64,000 nt of DNA from Jaenimonas drosophilae. Its lineage: Eukaryota; Euglenozoa; Kinetoplastea; Trypanosomatida; Trypanosomatidae. The notes below the pieces were generated by a model. It was not told the origin of the DNA. It searched no databases and worked only from the letters and a program-made list of their open reading frames with translations. Positions 55,401 to 64,000 of this stretch are shown here, in pieces. The translations under genes were made by a program, and so were the position numbers. The DNA lies in contig JASAON010001651.1 of assembly GCA_030849065.1 (NCBI GenBank), forward strand, positions 113,116 to 177,115, written 5' to 3'. The stretch's first letter is position 1; the number at the start of each line of letters is the position of its first letter.

Positions 55401-56782
55401 CCACCACCACAACATGCTCTGTAGAGGTGTGCCTTGTTGGCGGTGGTTAAGATGAGTGCTACACCATGCTCATCCATCCCAGGTCGGCCCGCCCTCCCGC
55501 ACATTTGCATCACCTCGGAGAGGGGCAGATCCACGCACTGGCCGTGCAAGAAGCTCGTCGTGCCCTTCACCACAACAAGATGCGCGGGCAGATTCACGCC
55601 AAGCGCGAGTGTGGTGGTGGTGCAGAGGATAGAGATGTACTGCTCTCGAAACATGTGCTCCACCAACTGACGATCCTCAGCCGTCAGGGCGGCGTGGTGG
55701 TGTGCGATGCCCATCAGCAGGTGCGCGCGGAGTTGCTTGTCGCGGGCGCGGTTGGCCAGCGCCACCACCTCTGCGGAGGGCACCAGTGATGATGGATGTG
55801 CGGCACGTTGGAGGTCTTGTGAGAGCTGCTGCGCCGTGAGGGCGGCGTCTTGGCGAGAGGGGCAAAAAACCATCGCTGGCCGGCCCTCACCGTGTTGGTG
55901 AATGAGATGCAACAACTTGTAGCTCAGGAAGCGGCTGAAGGCGTAGGGGCGGCTGCTGTCGTTGGCGAAGCTCACGACGCGCAACGTGAGGGGAACGGGC
56001 CGATCACGTGCGGAGAAGGCGAAGATGCCGCACGGTGGCACCGCAAGCCACGTCGCGAGGTCTGATACGTTGGGCAGAGTGGCACTCACCGCCATGTAAC
56101 GCACACGTGGCCATGTTGTTGTTGTAGTAGTTGTTGTAGATGCATGTTGTGCTCCACCTCGTGATGCCTCAATCATCTTCATGCGGCTGACGATGGCCTC
56201 CAGTGCGGCGCCACGTTCCTCACGCAGTGTATGTATCTCATCCAGCAGCAACAAGCCCACCGCATTCACCAACCCGAGCACAGCGGCCTCGCGCCAACGT
56301 CGCGTGATGCTATCCCACCGCTCCGGTGTGGCGATGATGATGTGTGCGGCGAGGACGGCGTCGAGGCTCTCCGCCTCCCCACGCCCTCGATCATGATCGC
56401 CCGTCTCGAGCACAACACGCAGCGACGAAAACATGCGCCGCCACGTATCACACTTTTCATAGGCCAAAGCCTTGATGGGGCACACGTACACCGCCTTGAG
56501 CTGTTGTAGGTGGTGCAAACCACTCACAGATGATGATGATGATGATGAAGCACTCAGCAGTGATGGAGGCAGGGTGGCTGAATCCTGCACCAGGCGCGTG
56601 GCGAAGAGCCGCAACATGGCCGCCTCCATCACGAGTGTTTTCCCGCTCCCCGTTGGTGCCGCAACCACCACATTCTCATCCGTGGTTAAGACGATGGGCA
56701 GCACGTCTTCCTGAACACGGGTGAGTGTGCGGTGCTGAATGAAGTGGTGTAGTGGGCCAAGTAGGCCAGCGAGCGAGGCCAT
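52469..56782 (-). CDS. HFM1: Meiotic DNA helicase HFM1/MER3
   Basis: 1437 residues. Ski2-like helicase motifs in order: TRVQEDVLP (Q region), Walker A APTGSGKT (42-49), PIKALAYEK (Ia), ATPERWD (Ic), DEIH (181-184) continuing LREERGAALEAIVSRMK, SAT (233-235), TTTTLALGVNLP (V) and QMCGRAGRPG (VI). The DEIH and following residues match HFM1 (DEVH...GPTLEVVVSRMK). A winged helix and Sec63 domain follow, ending in RPPPFGTLLLRELHALP like HFM1 HPPFGT...HLP. MER3/HFM1 drives crossover formation in meiosis. The last about 450 residues are Pro/His/Ser-rich and disordered, longer than usual. Start at 56782 is an ATG. Confidence 0.92.
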   Translation of the reverse strand: MASLAGLLGPLHHFIQHRTLTRVQEDVLPIVLTTDENVVVAAPTGSGKTLVMEAAMLRLFATRLVQDSATLPPSLLSASSSSSSSVSGLHHLQQLKAVYVCPIKALAYEKCDTWRRMFSSLRVVLETGDHDRGRGEAESLDAVLAAHIIIATPERWDSITRRWREAAVLGLVNAVGLLLLDEIHTLREERGAALEAIVSRMKMIEASRGGAQHASTTTTTTTTWPRVRYMAVSATLPNVSDLATWLAVPPCGIFAFSARDRPVPLTLRVVSFANDSSRPYAFSRFLSYKLLHLIHQHGEGRPAMVFCPSRQDAALTAQQLSQDLQRAAHPSSLVPSAEVVALANRARDKQLRAHLLMGIAHHHAALTAEDRQLVEHMFREQYISILCTTTTLALGVNLPAHLVVVKGTTSFLHGQCVDLPLSEVMQMCGRAGRPGMDEHGVALILTTANKAHLYRACCGGGDGDGEGEGDAVLSTVVESHLHRHMIEHVNAEVSLGTIHSLHTAVMWAQTTFLWVRLGQHPQHYGLHFSSREEEQRFSPLAFVERLMRRVLGALVEERCIATIATDVPTQPHEKVWMEDEEGEEGAEVMPPSAPRTEDLLLPHTRLHPTRVGRCMARMYVLFATVHDLNQAVLAKCDGDGAPTNERQNQPPPPTSSTTNTVEEGVAQPHRFQLRDALTLLSKCAELTEVRLRQGDRGPLNHINKSAKFALHSGRRGGREVREHWHKIFLLIQSLVAQQTMADISLRNDAMRVWAMVPRLARFLGEYARTTLSYSLILSTQMLQRCIDQRVWPDGLVLRQLHCVGEAAAKALDQGGFREVRRVRDVEACKMEALCGRPPPFGTLLLRELHALPTCRLDVVPSSATCHHVRLTAVPKQSTSAAAASCLGEEDGGDSGIHGRIRRGRFLLLVGHPHTDVLLLLRFIPVRRLMHDGNTFTSDADDVGVGVSFELTLPSSMSADEVGVHLLTPHFVGNDQSCSLRTAQECHVNHHVVGEHPSHSGGDVAAGATHHTEICGRATEEVAAEAAVEARQAFAELLHDFAYVEANHPRRRRRVAAGATHPRTPPSPSPAAQPTTSPLRDEVEVPCSPAATQDVPCITQEVMEERMMGMMMVPPMLCQSSENVHNTDVRDVEEVGVEEDPDDDDDDHDVMVLGMNPPWKRSRAEEKAEVSEEGAQRTTTTSLHVKPADFGTCLEWEPSTLPPLSFSIPAAAPTRAAARPGPTHPRPPQPSPEPQPLPWRMLGQTPYNNRTTHGGFSSRREAPTTANPAQFGAQIATTHHPLATQHPPRTVVAQMAHTSPQPRMPSFTTTATRNPYEPPPWLTHTYAAPPWMMMAPPPPPPPPREDVVWRRRSVPSWPYAHTTHATLQPWSQAQPAGPWGHAPPTSVPFSSSTHASHAAHPMSASYQHAPFTSAQQAAYSYFFHHHQHHHQHQPPTPW

Positions 56783-57017
56783 CGTCCTTCCTTGTGCGTT
56801 GATGGGGTGTGCGTGTGCTACGTGGTGGTTGGGCCAAGATGATGAGCGCTCACGCTAGGCATGTGGGGAGTGGTAACCTACGCGTCCTTCAAGAAAAATA
56901 AGAAGAAGAAGAACAACAACAACATCATGAATCCATCATACTCAGTGAGTGGCAACCATCAAGCATGTGTCGTACGTGCAGAAGGTTTGCATCATAATCA
57001 CCATCAACCACCTGCCG

Positions 57018-58912
57018 CTACTTGTGTGCTCCGGAAGAGGTCTGGCCCATCAACTTGTGTGGCAGCCCCGCCTTCCTTGGTCGGAGCTGCATCGCACCTG
57101 ACGCCACAAACTTACGCCCAAGACGCAGCTGAAGTGGGGCCGCCCTTAACGCCTTGTGTGCCACATGGAGTGCGGCCCGCATCGCAGAAGATGCCTCCAC
57201 CACCCCGCGAGCCTCGCCACGCTCGATCCAAAAAAACACATCGCTCCAACGACCAAGATGCACCGCCGCCTCCACGCACAAATGAATATGTGCAGCCGTC
57301 ATGGCGTGGCGATGTGTGCTGAGGTAGGCTGCCATGGATTTGGCCACGATGGACCACTCACCGTAGGTGGCCGCATGTTGGGCGAGGTGGGGGATGGCGC
57401 TGAGCTCACCACGTCTCAGCACACCAAACATGAAGATGCGGGTGAGGCCCCACGAGGCCTGGCCTTCGGTTAACGTGCGGGCAATAATGGCCGCATCATC
57501 GGAGGAGAAGGAGGGCACCGCATCCAGAGCGGACTCGAGCTGTTGGAGCACCAACACATCCGCATGTTGCGTGGACGATGGGGATAATGAGGGGGAGGAT
57601 GATGAAGATGAAGATGATGGTGGCGGCTTCACATCTCCATCCATCAGATTGGGCGTGGCGGTGGAGCTCTTCTCGAGATGCATCACGAGCCGAAAGAGGG
57701 TGTGCAGATTCAGTGGCGATACCTTCATCTGGTAGAGGGCCATGGCCAACACCAAACGCCGATCAGCCTTCGCACGTTGCGGTGGCAGCGCACAACCTTC
57801 ACGGCGGAGATAGAGCTCCGCGAGCTCCTCGCCGGCAGGGAAGTGCAAGCAGCGCAGCAGCACCTCTGGGGCAACGGCGGCATCCATCATGAGCATATCA
57901 TCCAGGTAGCGTGTGGCCGTCTCTGGAGCATGCTCCACGACGAGGGGAATGATGATGTGATGGAGATAGTGCAGCTTCGGCATCTCCGACGTGGCGGGGG
58001 GGCCTCGGGAGGCGAGGGCGCGGCATGCCGCCCCAATATCCAAGGCCGCCGCACGTCGATGTGAGCTGAGATAAGCCTGATAGAGCTCCAACGCCGCACG
58101 GTAGTCGTAGCGCGCGGTGATGGTGAGGCAGCAGGCGTAGATGGCGGCACTCCAGCTCATCTGAAAATGGCGAATGTTGGTGAAGATGCGCAGGCTCTCT
58201 TCTGGGGCGTGACGTGAGGCATCGAAGAGGGCCAGGAGCACCTCATCCGCCAACATCATATCCTCCCCGTAGGAGAAGTAGAAGTTAAGTGCTTGACGTG
58301 ATTTGGCGGCGTGCAGCAACATCCGCAGGCCAACCTCCACGTTGGGCTGCGTCAGGAACTTGTGGCGATAGCCCGCCTCATCAATGGCGGAGCACAGCAT
58401 GTGCAGCTCCTCACACAAGCCATCCTTCTCCATCTTTGTGAAGAGGCTCATAATTTCGCCAGGGCTGTAGCGGCCAACGTTGGCGCGCACGTAGTCAGGG
58501 AGGAGGTGAGGAGGGTGGTGATGTGCGGCTTGCCTCCAAGGTAGGCAGCGTGGCGATGAAGGGCATGCGAGGGCATGGCACGAGTGGGCTTGGCCATGAA
58601 GGCCTCTGCCGCACTGTGGCCGAGCAATCCTCCTGCATCCATGTGCGTTGTTGTGGTAGTGTCGGTGAGTAAGGCCTCCTCCATCTCCTCAGCGAGTTCC
58701 TCACTGGGCTCGAGATCGAAGCCGCGGAGGAGGAGGCAGGGTGAGCCGGCACGTTTGCCGGCCTCCTCCGCACGCACCTCCGCTGACGGGCTATCGGTGA
58801 TGGCGAGGGCCGTATATACGCCAGATTGAACCACATCGCCACGCTTCACCCACAGGAGGGCGGTGGCGGAGGCAAGGAGCAGCAGCACATCATCAAAGCC
58901 AAAGAAGGGCAT
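57018..58912 (-). CDS. Helical-repeat (PPR/TPR-like) protein split by a frameshift
   Basis: Two overlapping open frames look like one gene. The upstream frame starts at the ATG 58910-58912 (MPFFGFDDVLLLLASATALL) and reads plausibly to about 58500, then becomes a Thr/Ala string and stops at 58448. The downstream frame is open from 58688 to 57018 but has no ATG until 58451, and its sensible sequence begins near PDYVRANVGRYSPGEI at about 58500. One missing base near 58495-58505, beside a CCC run, would join them into about 630 residues. The downstream part is all-helical with repeated units (EESLRIFTNIRHFQMSWSAA, YRAALELYQAYLSS) like kinetoplastid mitochondrial PPR proteins. No conserved catalytic motif. 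Confidence 0.65.
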
Positions 58913-59487
58913 CTAAGCTGCCAATGATGGCGCCAGTGCTCCTTGAGAAGGCAGAGGGGAAACAAGATAAATCTCTGTGTTGCTACTAGATTGGCCTACA
59001 TACGTTGCCGTGTGATGATGCAACAACGATTGCAGCACACCAGCAATTGCTTCATGGCCAACAACAAGGAAAAAAGAAGGGGTAGTGCCAAGAGGTGCTT
59101 CATCAAAGATAGGGACCACAACTCCAGCGCACACACACAAACACATCGTACGTATGTCATTGGGAGATAAGCACAGGTTCTGTTTGGTATGAAGATTGGC
59201 CACACGCATCAACGCAAGCGTGATGGCCGGCAAGAAAGAAGTTTTTGTGGTACAAGTCCGAAACCATGATGAATGGTGGTGCGTGAGGCGATTCATCTAA
59301 AAGTCGCAGCGAAGACACGCGCACGACGCCCAATCCCAACAACAACAACACCAATGATGAGTGAGGCTCCTCGCTCACTACATGAGTGAGTGCGAAGAGA
59401 GATGCCCCCTCGTACACATACCACTAGAAGAGAGAGAGAGAGAGAGAGGTGGTCTGGCGGTTGTTGCGATAGCGCATCATCCAACAT
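58913..59487 (-). other. Intergenic region
   Basis: 575 bases. A GA run at 59427-59448 on the plus strand gives a CT tract on the transcribed strand, a likely acceptor tract. Short frames on both strands lack any domain. Confidence 0.45.
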
Positions 59488-62400
59488 TCATGCTGCGATG
59501 ATGTGTGGCTCCTCCACCATCTGTACCTCTCCCACTCGCCCACCAAAAGTAATTTGTGGGTATGCCGGCCGCCCCACATTCCATTGTGGGATGCTTCCCT
59601 CCTCACTCAGCTGCTTGCCCTTGGCATCATGCACCGTCAGCCTCGCACGGGTGCTGCCCGATGGCGCGACCACACGAAGCAAAAAGGTTTTGTTGATGCC
59701 ACCGTAAGGCACAATCCAGAGGTGCGAGAGATCATTGGCCCTGCCACGCTCCCACTCCTCAATGCTGCAGCCGACGCCTACACCAAGGCCCACCCAATCA
59801 CCCGCATCCAGCACCTCAACGGCCCACTGCACCACAACAGACTTGGGGCGCATGGGACGGCCAACACCAGGTCGGGGCTCCTCCCCGGCAGCCCCACGCA
59901 CGAGGAGCTCGTTGAGGCAGTGGTCAAAGAGGGAGGTACCGAAGCCGTTGGGCAGTGAGCCTCGTGGGCCCCAGCTACGTGCTTGTGGTGCTGCATCTCT
60001 GGCACCACGTAGGGCGGTGTGGCTCTCAATCGTCTCGACGGCTCGGCACAAGGTATCCATGGCGGCGCCATTCTGACGACGTGGTGGCTGATTTGCACGT
60101 GGTGTAACATTGTTGTTGTTGTTGGCGGCGTTGTGGCTCAGAATGCCACGGCTGTGTAGGGCAGATGCCGCACGTGGAGCCACGTTGGTGGAGGTCGGAG
60201 TGGGTCTGCGACGGTTGGCACTCACAGATCGAATCGGGCTAACGTGGCGAAGCTTCTCCGTGTTGATGGAGCTCTCGTTGTGCACGATTTTGGAGTGCGG
60301 GCTTTGCCCACCAACCCCAGTGGCAACAGCACGGCGTCGATGAGCTGCAGAGCGTGTGCCTCCCGTGTTGTAGGGCGAGCGGCTGCCTCCATTGACGGTA
60401 CGCCGCACGTCTTCCGTCTGGGCAGCAAAGAGGTAGGGCGTTAAGCTCTGCAGCTCTGCCATCACACCATCCAGGCGAGGGGTGATGCCACTGGAGAGGC
60501 CCGGCACGCTCAGAGAATTCTTGGAGAAGGTATCTGGGAACTGCGTCCCAGCGGCCAACCCTTCCGCCACTGTGGCAATCTGCATCGAGTACAGCGGGCG
60601 AGAAACATCCATGCGGCAGTGATGATCGGCGGCCTGGAGGAGGTGAATCTTCTCATCAGAGACCAGCACCTGACGTGCCACCTCACTCGCCGCATATCCG
60701 TACTCGGCGTCACAGGCCTCCATAAACTCCCGCCGCTTCGATTCCATGGCGGAGAGGAGCAGATCAAACTGCTGATTGATGGCAATCTTGCGATTCTCCT
60801 GCAGTTGCGCGATGCGTTTGTGCTGACCAATCCAGTTCTTGGCGCTCTGCTGGGCCTCGTCGAGCTGGTGGCTCAGAGACTCCAGAATCTGCCGGCGTGA
60901 ATCGGGCCGCAACACATCGGGTATCACAACCAAATTGCCACTCTTTTCATTTTTGGTTTCGCAGAGTGCGCAGGCGAGCTCCTTCGTGTACGGATCAAAG
61001 AGCTGCAGCTCTGTGTTGTGTATCGGGCAGCGTGGTTCGGAGGCGGCAGAAGCGTAGGGCGTCCATCGAAGGTTTAGTGTGGCGAGTGGCAGCACATACT
61101 TCTCCGGCTCCTTGAAGAGGATGGAGGAGCTGGCCAAGATGAAGCAGCTGTTGCTGAACTGGTGGGCCTGCAACAGGCGTAGGCCCTCCAACTCAGTGTC
61201 GGCGAAGAGCATGTTTCCTGGTGCGGCCTCGTAGAGAATCACGGGGGTATCCACCTGCGCCACCTCACGCGCGGTCCCGTTGCTCCGCACCGCATCACTC
61301 TCCAACAGACGCAGCTGTGGGAAGAAGTGGCGGTTGGGGTTGCTCCCCTTGGTACAAACAAAGATGGAGTTGTTGCCCGTGAGTCCCGTGGCGATGGCAC
61401 GATCACTCTGAATGGGCTTGATTTTGCTGATCTTATTCATCTTGCCAAAGTACTGCTGCGGGCACAGAACGCTGAAGAACTGCTCCACGATCCGACTTCG
61501 AAGGGCAGAGGTGAGGTTGGTGAGATGGAGCTGCGACGCAGGGAAGGTGGCCTCTTCCGCCTCCTTCCTTGCATCGATACGCACTGGAGCCGGGGCGGCC
61601 TTGGCGGCAGCACCCACCGCGGGAGGATCTGCCGTCTTGAAGGATGAGGTGGAGGCCACCCCCACCATGAGGGAGGCCTGCTTGAGTGGCTTCTGCGTCA
61701 GGGCATCTCCATCCACCTCCACCGTGAAGGAGGCGGTGCTGGAGTCTTGGCCAGTTGCGGCCGCCTGCCGTGAGGAGGTTGGCGCAACGGGTGGGGTGCC
61801 CGAAGGTGCCGCCGCCGTCGCAGGTGGTGTTGGCTCCACCTGAAACGGCAGGGAGGAGGAGCGGTCTGAGTGGAGCTCAATCTCCTCCGCATCAGAGGTG
61901 TTCTTCGGCGCAGGCGGCGAAAAGTGGGGTACCGCCAAGTTGCCTGCACCACCGCTGCTGCCACGTGGTGATGGAGCTGCTGGGGTCGTGGAGGTGGTGG
62001 CCGGTTGTGGGGTCTTTGGTGAGGTGCCCGGTGCGTGCAGCGGGACCTTCGTGGGCACCGACTTGGGCGGGGAGGTGGCCGGGGGCTCCACAGTGAAGTT
62101 AAGCTCCGAGGAAGCCTGGCCACTGAGACGTTGTGGCACCAACGGGGGGCTTACACGTCCGGCAGGGCTCACCACAGACTTCTGTGGGGAGCCAATCAAG
62201 GGCGGGACGCCACTCGTGGAGGTTCGTGGGGGTGTGGGGTTGCGTTGTGGGGAGGGAGGGCCTGAGACGAGCTTCGCACCCGGTGGGGGTGGCCCCTTCA
62301 TCACCATCTTGGCTCCAGGTGGGGTGATGGAGCGCTCGGGGCTCAGGCCAGGTGGGGAGGATCCGGGCGGAGCCTTCATGATCTTTGCCCCCGGTGGTGG

Positions 62401-63204
62401 TGCGCCGTGCATCACCTTCACCCCGGGTGGCAACGAACGCTCTGGAGAGATGCGCCCAGCACTTCCCGATGGGGCCACGAAGGTGCCCGATGAAGGTGGT
62501 GGGCCCGCCATGATCTTTGCGCCCGGAGGCGGAGGTCCATGCATCACCTTCACGCCAGGCGGCGGGGATGAGGAGAGTGCGCGTGAGCGCTCAGGGCTCA
62601 CCACCACCGATCCCGATGGAGCTGCTGTGAGGGTGGCCCCTGGTGGCGGGGGCCCTTTACGCACAATCATGCCAGGCGGAGGAGGTCCATGCATCACCTT
62701 CACCCCGGGTGGCATCGAGCGCTCTGGCGTGAGGCGGCCAGCACTCCCTGACGGAGGAACGAAGTTGCTTGAGGAAGGTGGTGGGCCCGCCATGATCTTT
62801 GCCCCTGGCGGAGGTGGCCCATGCATGACCTTCACACCAGGCGGTGGGGCTCCGACCATCACCTTCGCCCCCGGAGGAGGAGGGGAGCCTATGGAGCGCT
62901 CTGGGCTAATGTGGCCAGCGCTAGGTGGGCCCACCATCATCTTGGCCCCGGGAGGTGGAGGTCCATGCATCACCTTCACCCCAGGCGGGAGTGAGTTGGA
63001 GCCAACACTACTCGGAGGCGCCGCCGCTCGCAACGTGCCCGGCGACGGTGGCGGGCCGGCACTGACCACATGTGAAACGCTCGGTGATGGGCTGCGTGAG
63101 GCCCCCACGGTGGGCACCACCCCAACCGTGTCGGAGCCCGTCTCGGCCTTCACAATCTCCTTCTTGCTGCCCACCTTGGAGAGCATCTTCTTGAGAGACT
63201 GCAT
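59488..63204 (-). CDS. TRIM-like protein: proline repeats, B-box-like finger, coiled coil, SPRY-like end
   Basis: 1238 residues. About 65-330 is a repeat field built on PPPGxKxMxGPPP and SPERS units. About 330-530 is Pro/Ser/Thr-rich linker. From about 535 a folded region begins (LHLTNLTSALRSRIVEQFFSVL). Near 724-750 lies CPIHNTELQLFDPYTKELAC followed by ALC, a C-x2-H ... C-x2-C pattern like a B-box. A charged helical stretch (about 760-860, HQLDEAQQSAKNW, MESKRREFMEACDAE) looks like a coiled coil. About 1118-1236 (VVQWAVEVLDAGDWVGLGVGVG to ITFGGRVGEVQMVE) resembles a SPRY/B30.2 beta-sandwich. No RING finger is present. Function unknown. Start: the frame begins with GTG at 63213; 63204 is the first ATG. 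Confidence 0.75.
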   Translation of the reverse strand: MQSLKKMLSKVGSKKEIVKAETGSDTVGVVPTVGASRSPSPSVSHVVSAGPPPSPGTLRAAAPPSSVGSNSLPPGVKVMHGPPPPGAKMMVGPPSAGHISPERSIGSPPPPGAKVMVGAPPPGVKVMHGPPPPGAKIMAGPPPSSSNFVPPSGSAGRLTPERSMPPGVKVMHGPPPPGMIVRKGPPPPGATLTAAPSGSVVVSPERSRALSSSPPPGVKVMHGPPPPGAKIMAGPPPSSGTFVAPSGSAGRISPERSLPPGVKVMHGAPPPGAKIMKAPPGSSPPGLSPERSITPPGAKMVMKGPPPPGAKLVSGPPSPQRNPTPPRTSTSGVPPLIGSPQKSVVSPAGRVSPPLVPQRLSGQASSELNFTVEPPATSPPKSVPTKVPLHAPGTSPKTPQPATTSTTPAAPSPRGSSGGAGNLAVPHFSPPAPKNTSDAEEIELHSDRSSSLPFQVEPTPPATAAAPSGTPPVAPTSSRQAAATGQDSSTASFTVEVDGDALTQKPLKQASLMVGVASTSSFKTADPPAVGAAAKAAPAPVRIDARKEAEEATFPASQLHLTNLTSALRSRIVEQFFSVLCPQQYFGKMNKISKIKPIQSDRAIATGLTGNNSIFVCTKGSNPNRHFFPQLRLLESDAVRSNGTAREVAQVDTPVILYEAAPGNMLFADTELEGLRLLQAHQFSNSCFILASSSILFKEPEKYVLPLATLNLRWTPYASAASEPRCPIHNTELQLFDPYTKELACALCETKNEKSGNLVVIPDVLRPDSRRQILESLSHQLDEAQQSAKNWIGQHKRIAQLQENRKIAINQQFDLLLSAMESKRREFMEACDAEYGYAASEVARQVLVSDEKIHLLQAADHHCRMDVSRPLYSMQIATVAEGLAAGTQFPDTFSKNSLSVPGLSSGITPRLDGVMAELQSLTPYLFAAQTEDVRRTVNGGSRSPYNTGGTRSAAHRRRAVATGVGGQSPHSKIVHNESSINTEKLRHVSPIRSVSANRRRPTPTSTNVAPRAASALHSRGILSHNAANNNNNVTPRANQPPRRQNGAAMDTLCRAVETIESHTALRGARDAAPQARSWGPRGSLPNGFGTSLFDHCLNELLVRGAAGEEPRPGVGRPMRPKSVVVQWAVEVLDAGDWVGLGVGVGCSIEEWERGRANDLSHLWIVPYGGINKTFLLRVVAPSGSTRARLTVHDAKGKQLSEEGSIPQWNVGRPAYPQITFGGRVGEVQMVEEPHIIAA
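62230..63030 (-). repeat. PPPGxKxMxGPPP repeat region
   Basis: Coding repeats in the N-terminal third of the TRIM-like gene. The unit PPPGVKVMHG/PPPPGAKIMAG recurs more than ten times, and larger blocks (PPPGAKIMAGPPPSS...PSGSAGR(I/L)(S/T)PERS) repeat at least three times with near-identical DNA, indicating duplication by unequal exchange. Confidence 0.85.
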
Positions 63205-63696
63205 TACTGGCACACGTCAATGTGCTGTGGTGGAAGGTGGAGGTGTGTGTCGGTGTTGGAAGAGTGGCTGCAGCAGCAACCAATGTGTGTGCGTAGTGTG
63301 TGAGGGGTGCAGGTGAGGTTATGTGGCAACGCCCCCCCCCAGTGCGCTTACGAAGAACGAGTTTGGCAAGTGGCGCACGACGACCCGTTCGCCGTTGATG
63401 AAGGTTGTGTTCTTGTGCGTAGAGTACAGACGAAGTAGCAGCCGTGTTATGTGGGAGGAGTGTTGGATCTAATCTAAGCTACTCCGAAACGGCTCTGGTG
63501 CGCAGAGGAGGCACCTGTGGCAGCACTACCCAAGACCCAAGAGGGGTGAAAAAAATAAGATGAGAGTGGGAAGAGGTTGCATTCACGAATGAAGAAGAAC
63601 ATGAGTGCACCCATCCAATGCCATCCAACACTGTGCTGGTACCAAGGGTACCATGTCCTTGTGCTTCTGTGGTTGCGGTCTCGCTCTCACTCCACC
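63205..63696 (-). other. Intergenic region
   Basis: About 490 bases upstream of the TRIM-like gene, with a C run near 63331-63339. No gene is supported. Confidence 0.45.
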
Positions 63697-64000
63697 TTAC
63701 TCCTCCTCGTGGAGGAGCGGCTCCTCCTCAAAGGTGGTGATGCCGTCAATGCGTGCCATGTGCTCATTGAAGAGAGACTGGCAGGTCACGGCCGTCTTTA
63801 CTTGGTTGATTGTTTCCTCCATGCGGCCCATGCTTGCCACGTGTTGGGTGATGGGCGTTTGGTGCTGCACCGCATAGGCACGGGAGCTCTCCGTCCACGC
63901 ACAGTGCTCCGTGAGGTGCGTGAGATGAGCATCGCCAAGACGCTCATGTGCCGCGGCACCAAGAAGAAGAGGCATGGCCCGTCGGCCGTTGATGCGCATC
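63697..64000 (-). CDS. Unidentified helical protein, cut by the window edge
   Basis: The last about 100 residues of a minus-strand gene that continues or starts near the right edge. An ATG occurs at 63997-63999, but it may be internal. The visible sequence is polar and helical (MGRMEETINQVKTAV, FNEHMARIDG) and ends in an acidic FEEEPLLHEEE tail. The short helical build would suit a small coiled-coil complex subunit, but nothing identifies it. Confidence 0.5.
   Translation of the reverse strand, partial: MRINGRRAMPLLLGAAAHERLGDAHLTHLTEHCAWTESSRAYAVQHQTPITQHVASMGRMEETINQVKTAVTCQSLFNEHMARIDGITTFEEEPLLHEEE

Noticed and set aside
58490..58510. Programmed -1 ribosomal frameshifting at the split gene
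   Set aside because: There is no slippery heptamer or obvious downstream stem; a missing base at a CCC run is simpler.
61898..63316. 472-codon open frame on the plus strand
   Set aside because: It is the antisense shadow of the proline-repeat region of the minus-strand TRIM-like gene.

Overview
This is nuclear DNA from a kinetoplastid protist (Euglenozoa). Several things point there. Long intron-less genes lie head to tail on one strand from the left edge to about 44.8 kb, then head to tail on the other strand to the right edge. Almost every start codon is preceded by a pyrimidine tract and an AG, the signature of spliced-leader trans-splicing of polycistronic transcripts. Three genes carry the amastin signature, a family described from kinetoplastids. 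A guanylyltransferase fused to a P-loop domain matches the trypanosomatid capping enzyme CE1. The genus cannot be fixed by reading alone. No bacterial features, tRNA, rRNA or CRISPR were seen.

Plus-strand cluster (68-44767), in order: PPR protein; coiled-coil protein; ArfGAP; BBS9 of the BBSome; USP10-like deubiquitinase; four tandem CRAL-TRIO plus GOLD lipid-transfer paralogues (11.7-20.0 kb); RPB7 of RNA polymerase II; a small membrane protein; a divergent kinase-like protein; a polypeptide deformylase-like protein; a Wss1/SPRTN-like WLM protease; a low-complexity coiled-coil protein; a PPPDE plus PUL protein; CPSF160; a LicD/fukutin-like nucleotidyltransferase; capping enzyme CE1; and a CE1 paralogue that lacks the active-site lysine.

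A convergent strand-switch region (about 44.77-45.69 kb), with homopolymer C/G runs, separates the two clusters and is where transcription should end.

Minus-strand cluster (read from right to left): an unidentified gene cut by the window edge; a large protein with proline repeats, a B-box-like finger, a coiled coil and a SPRY-like end; a helical-repeat protein split by one frameshift; the meiotic helicase HFM1/MER3; a helical protein that may be a SAPS-type phosphatase subunit; and three amastins, the last of which, beside the strand switch, is decayed at its 3' end.

Most neighbours have unrelated jobs, as expected in kinetoplastid clusters, where position does not imply a shared pathway. 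The exceptions are the tandem families: the SEC14-like array, the amastins, and the CE1 pair. The CE1 pair is the most interesting locus because one copy keeps every capping motif while its neighbour keeps the P-loop and has lost the catalytic residues. Several genes with long open frames extending upstream were given later starts because the upstream part contains the pyrimidine tract or begins with a non-ATG codon.
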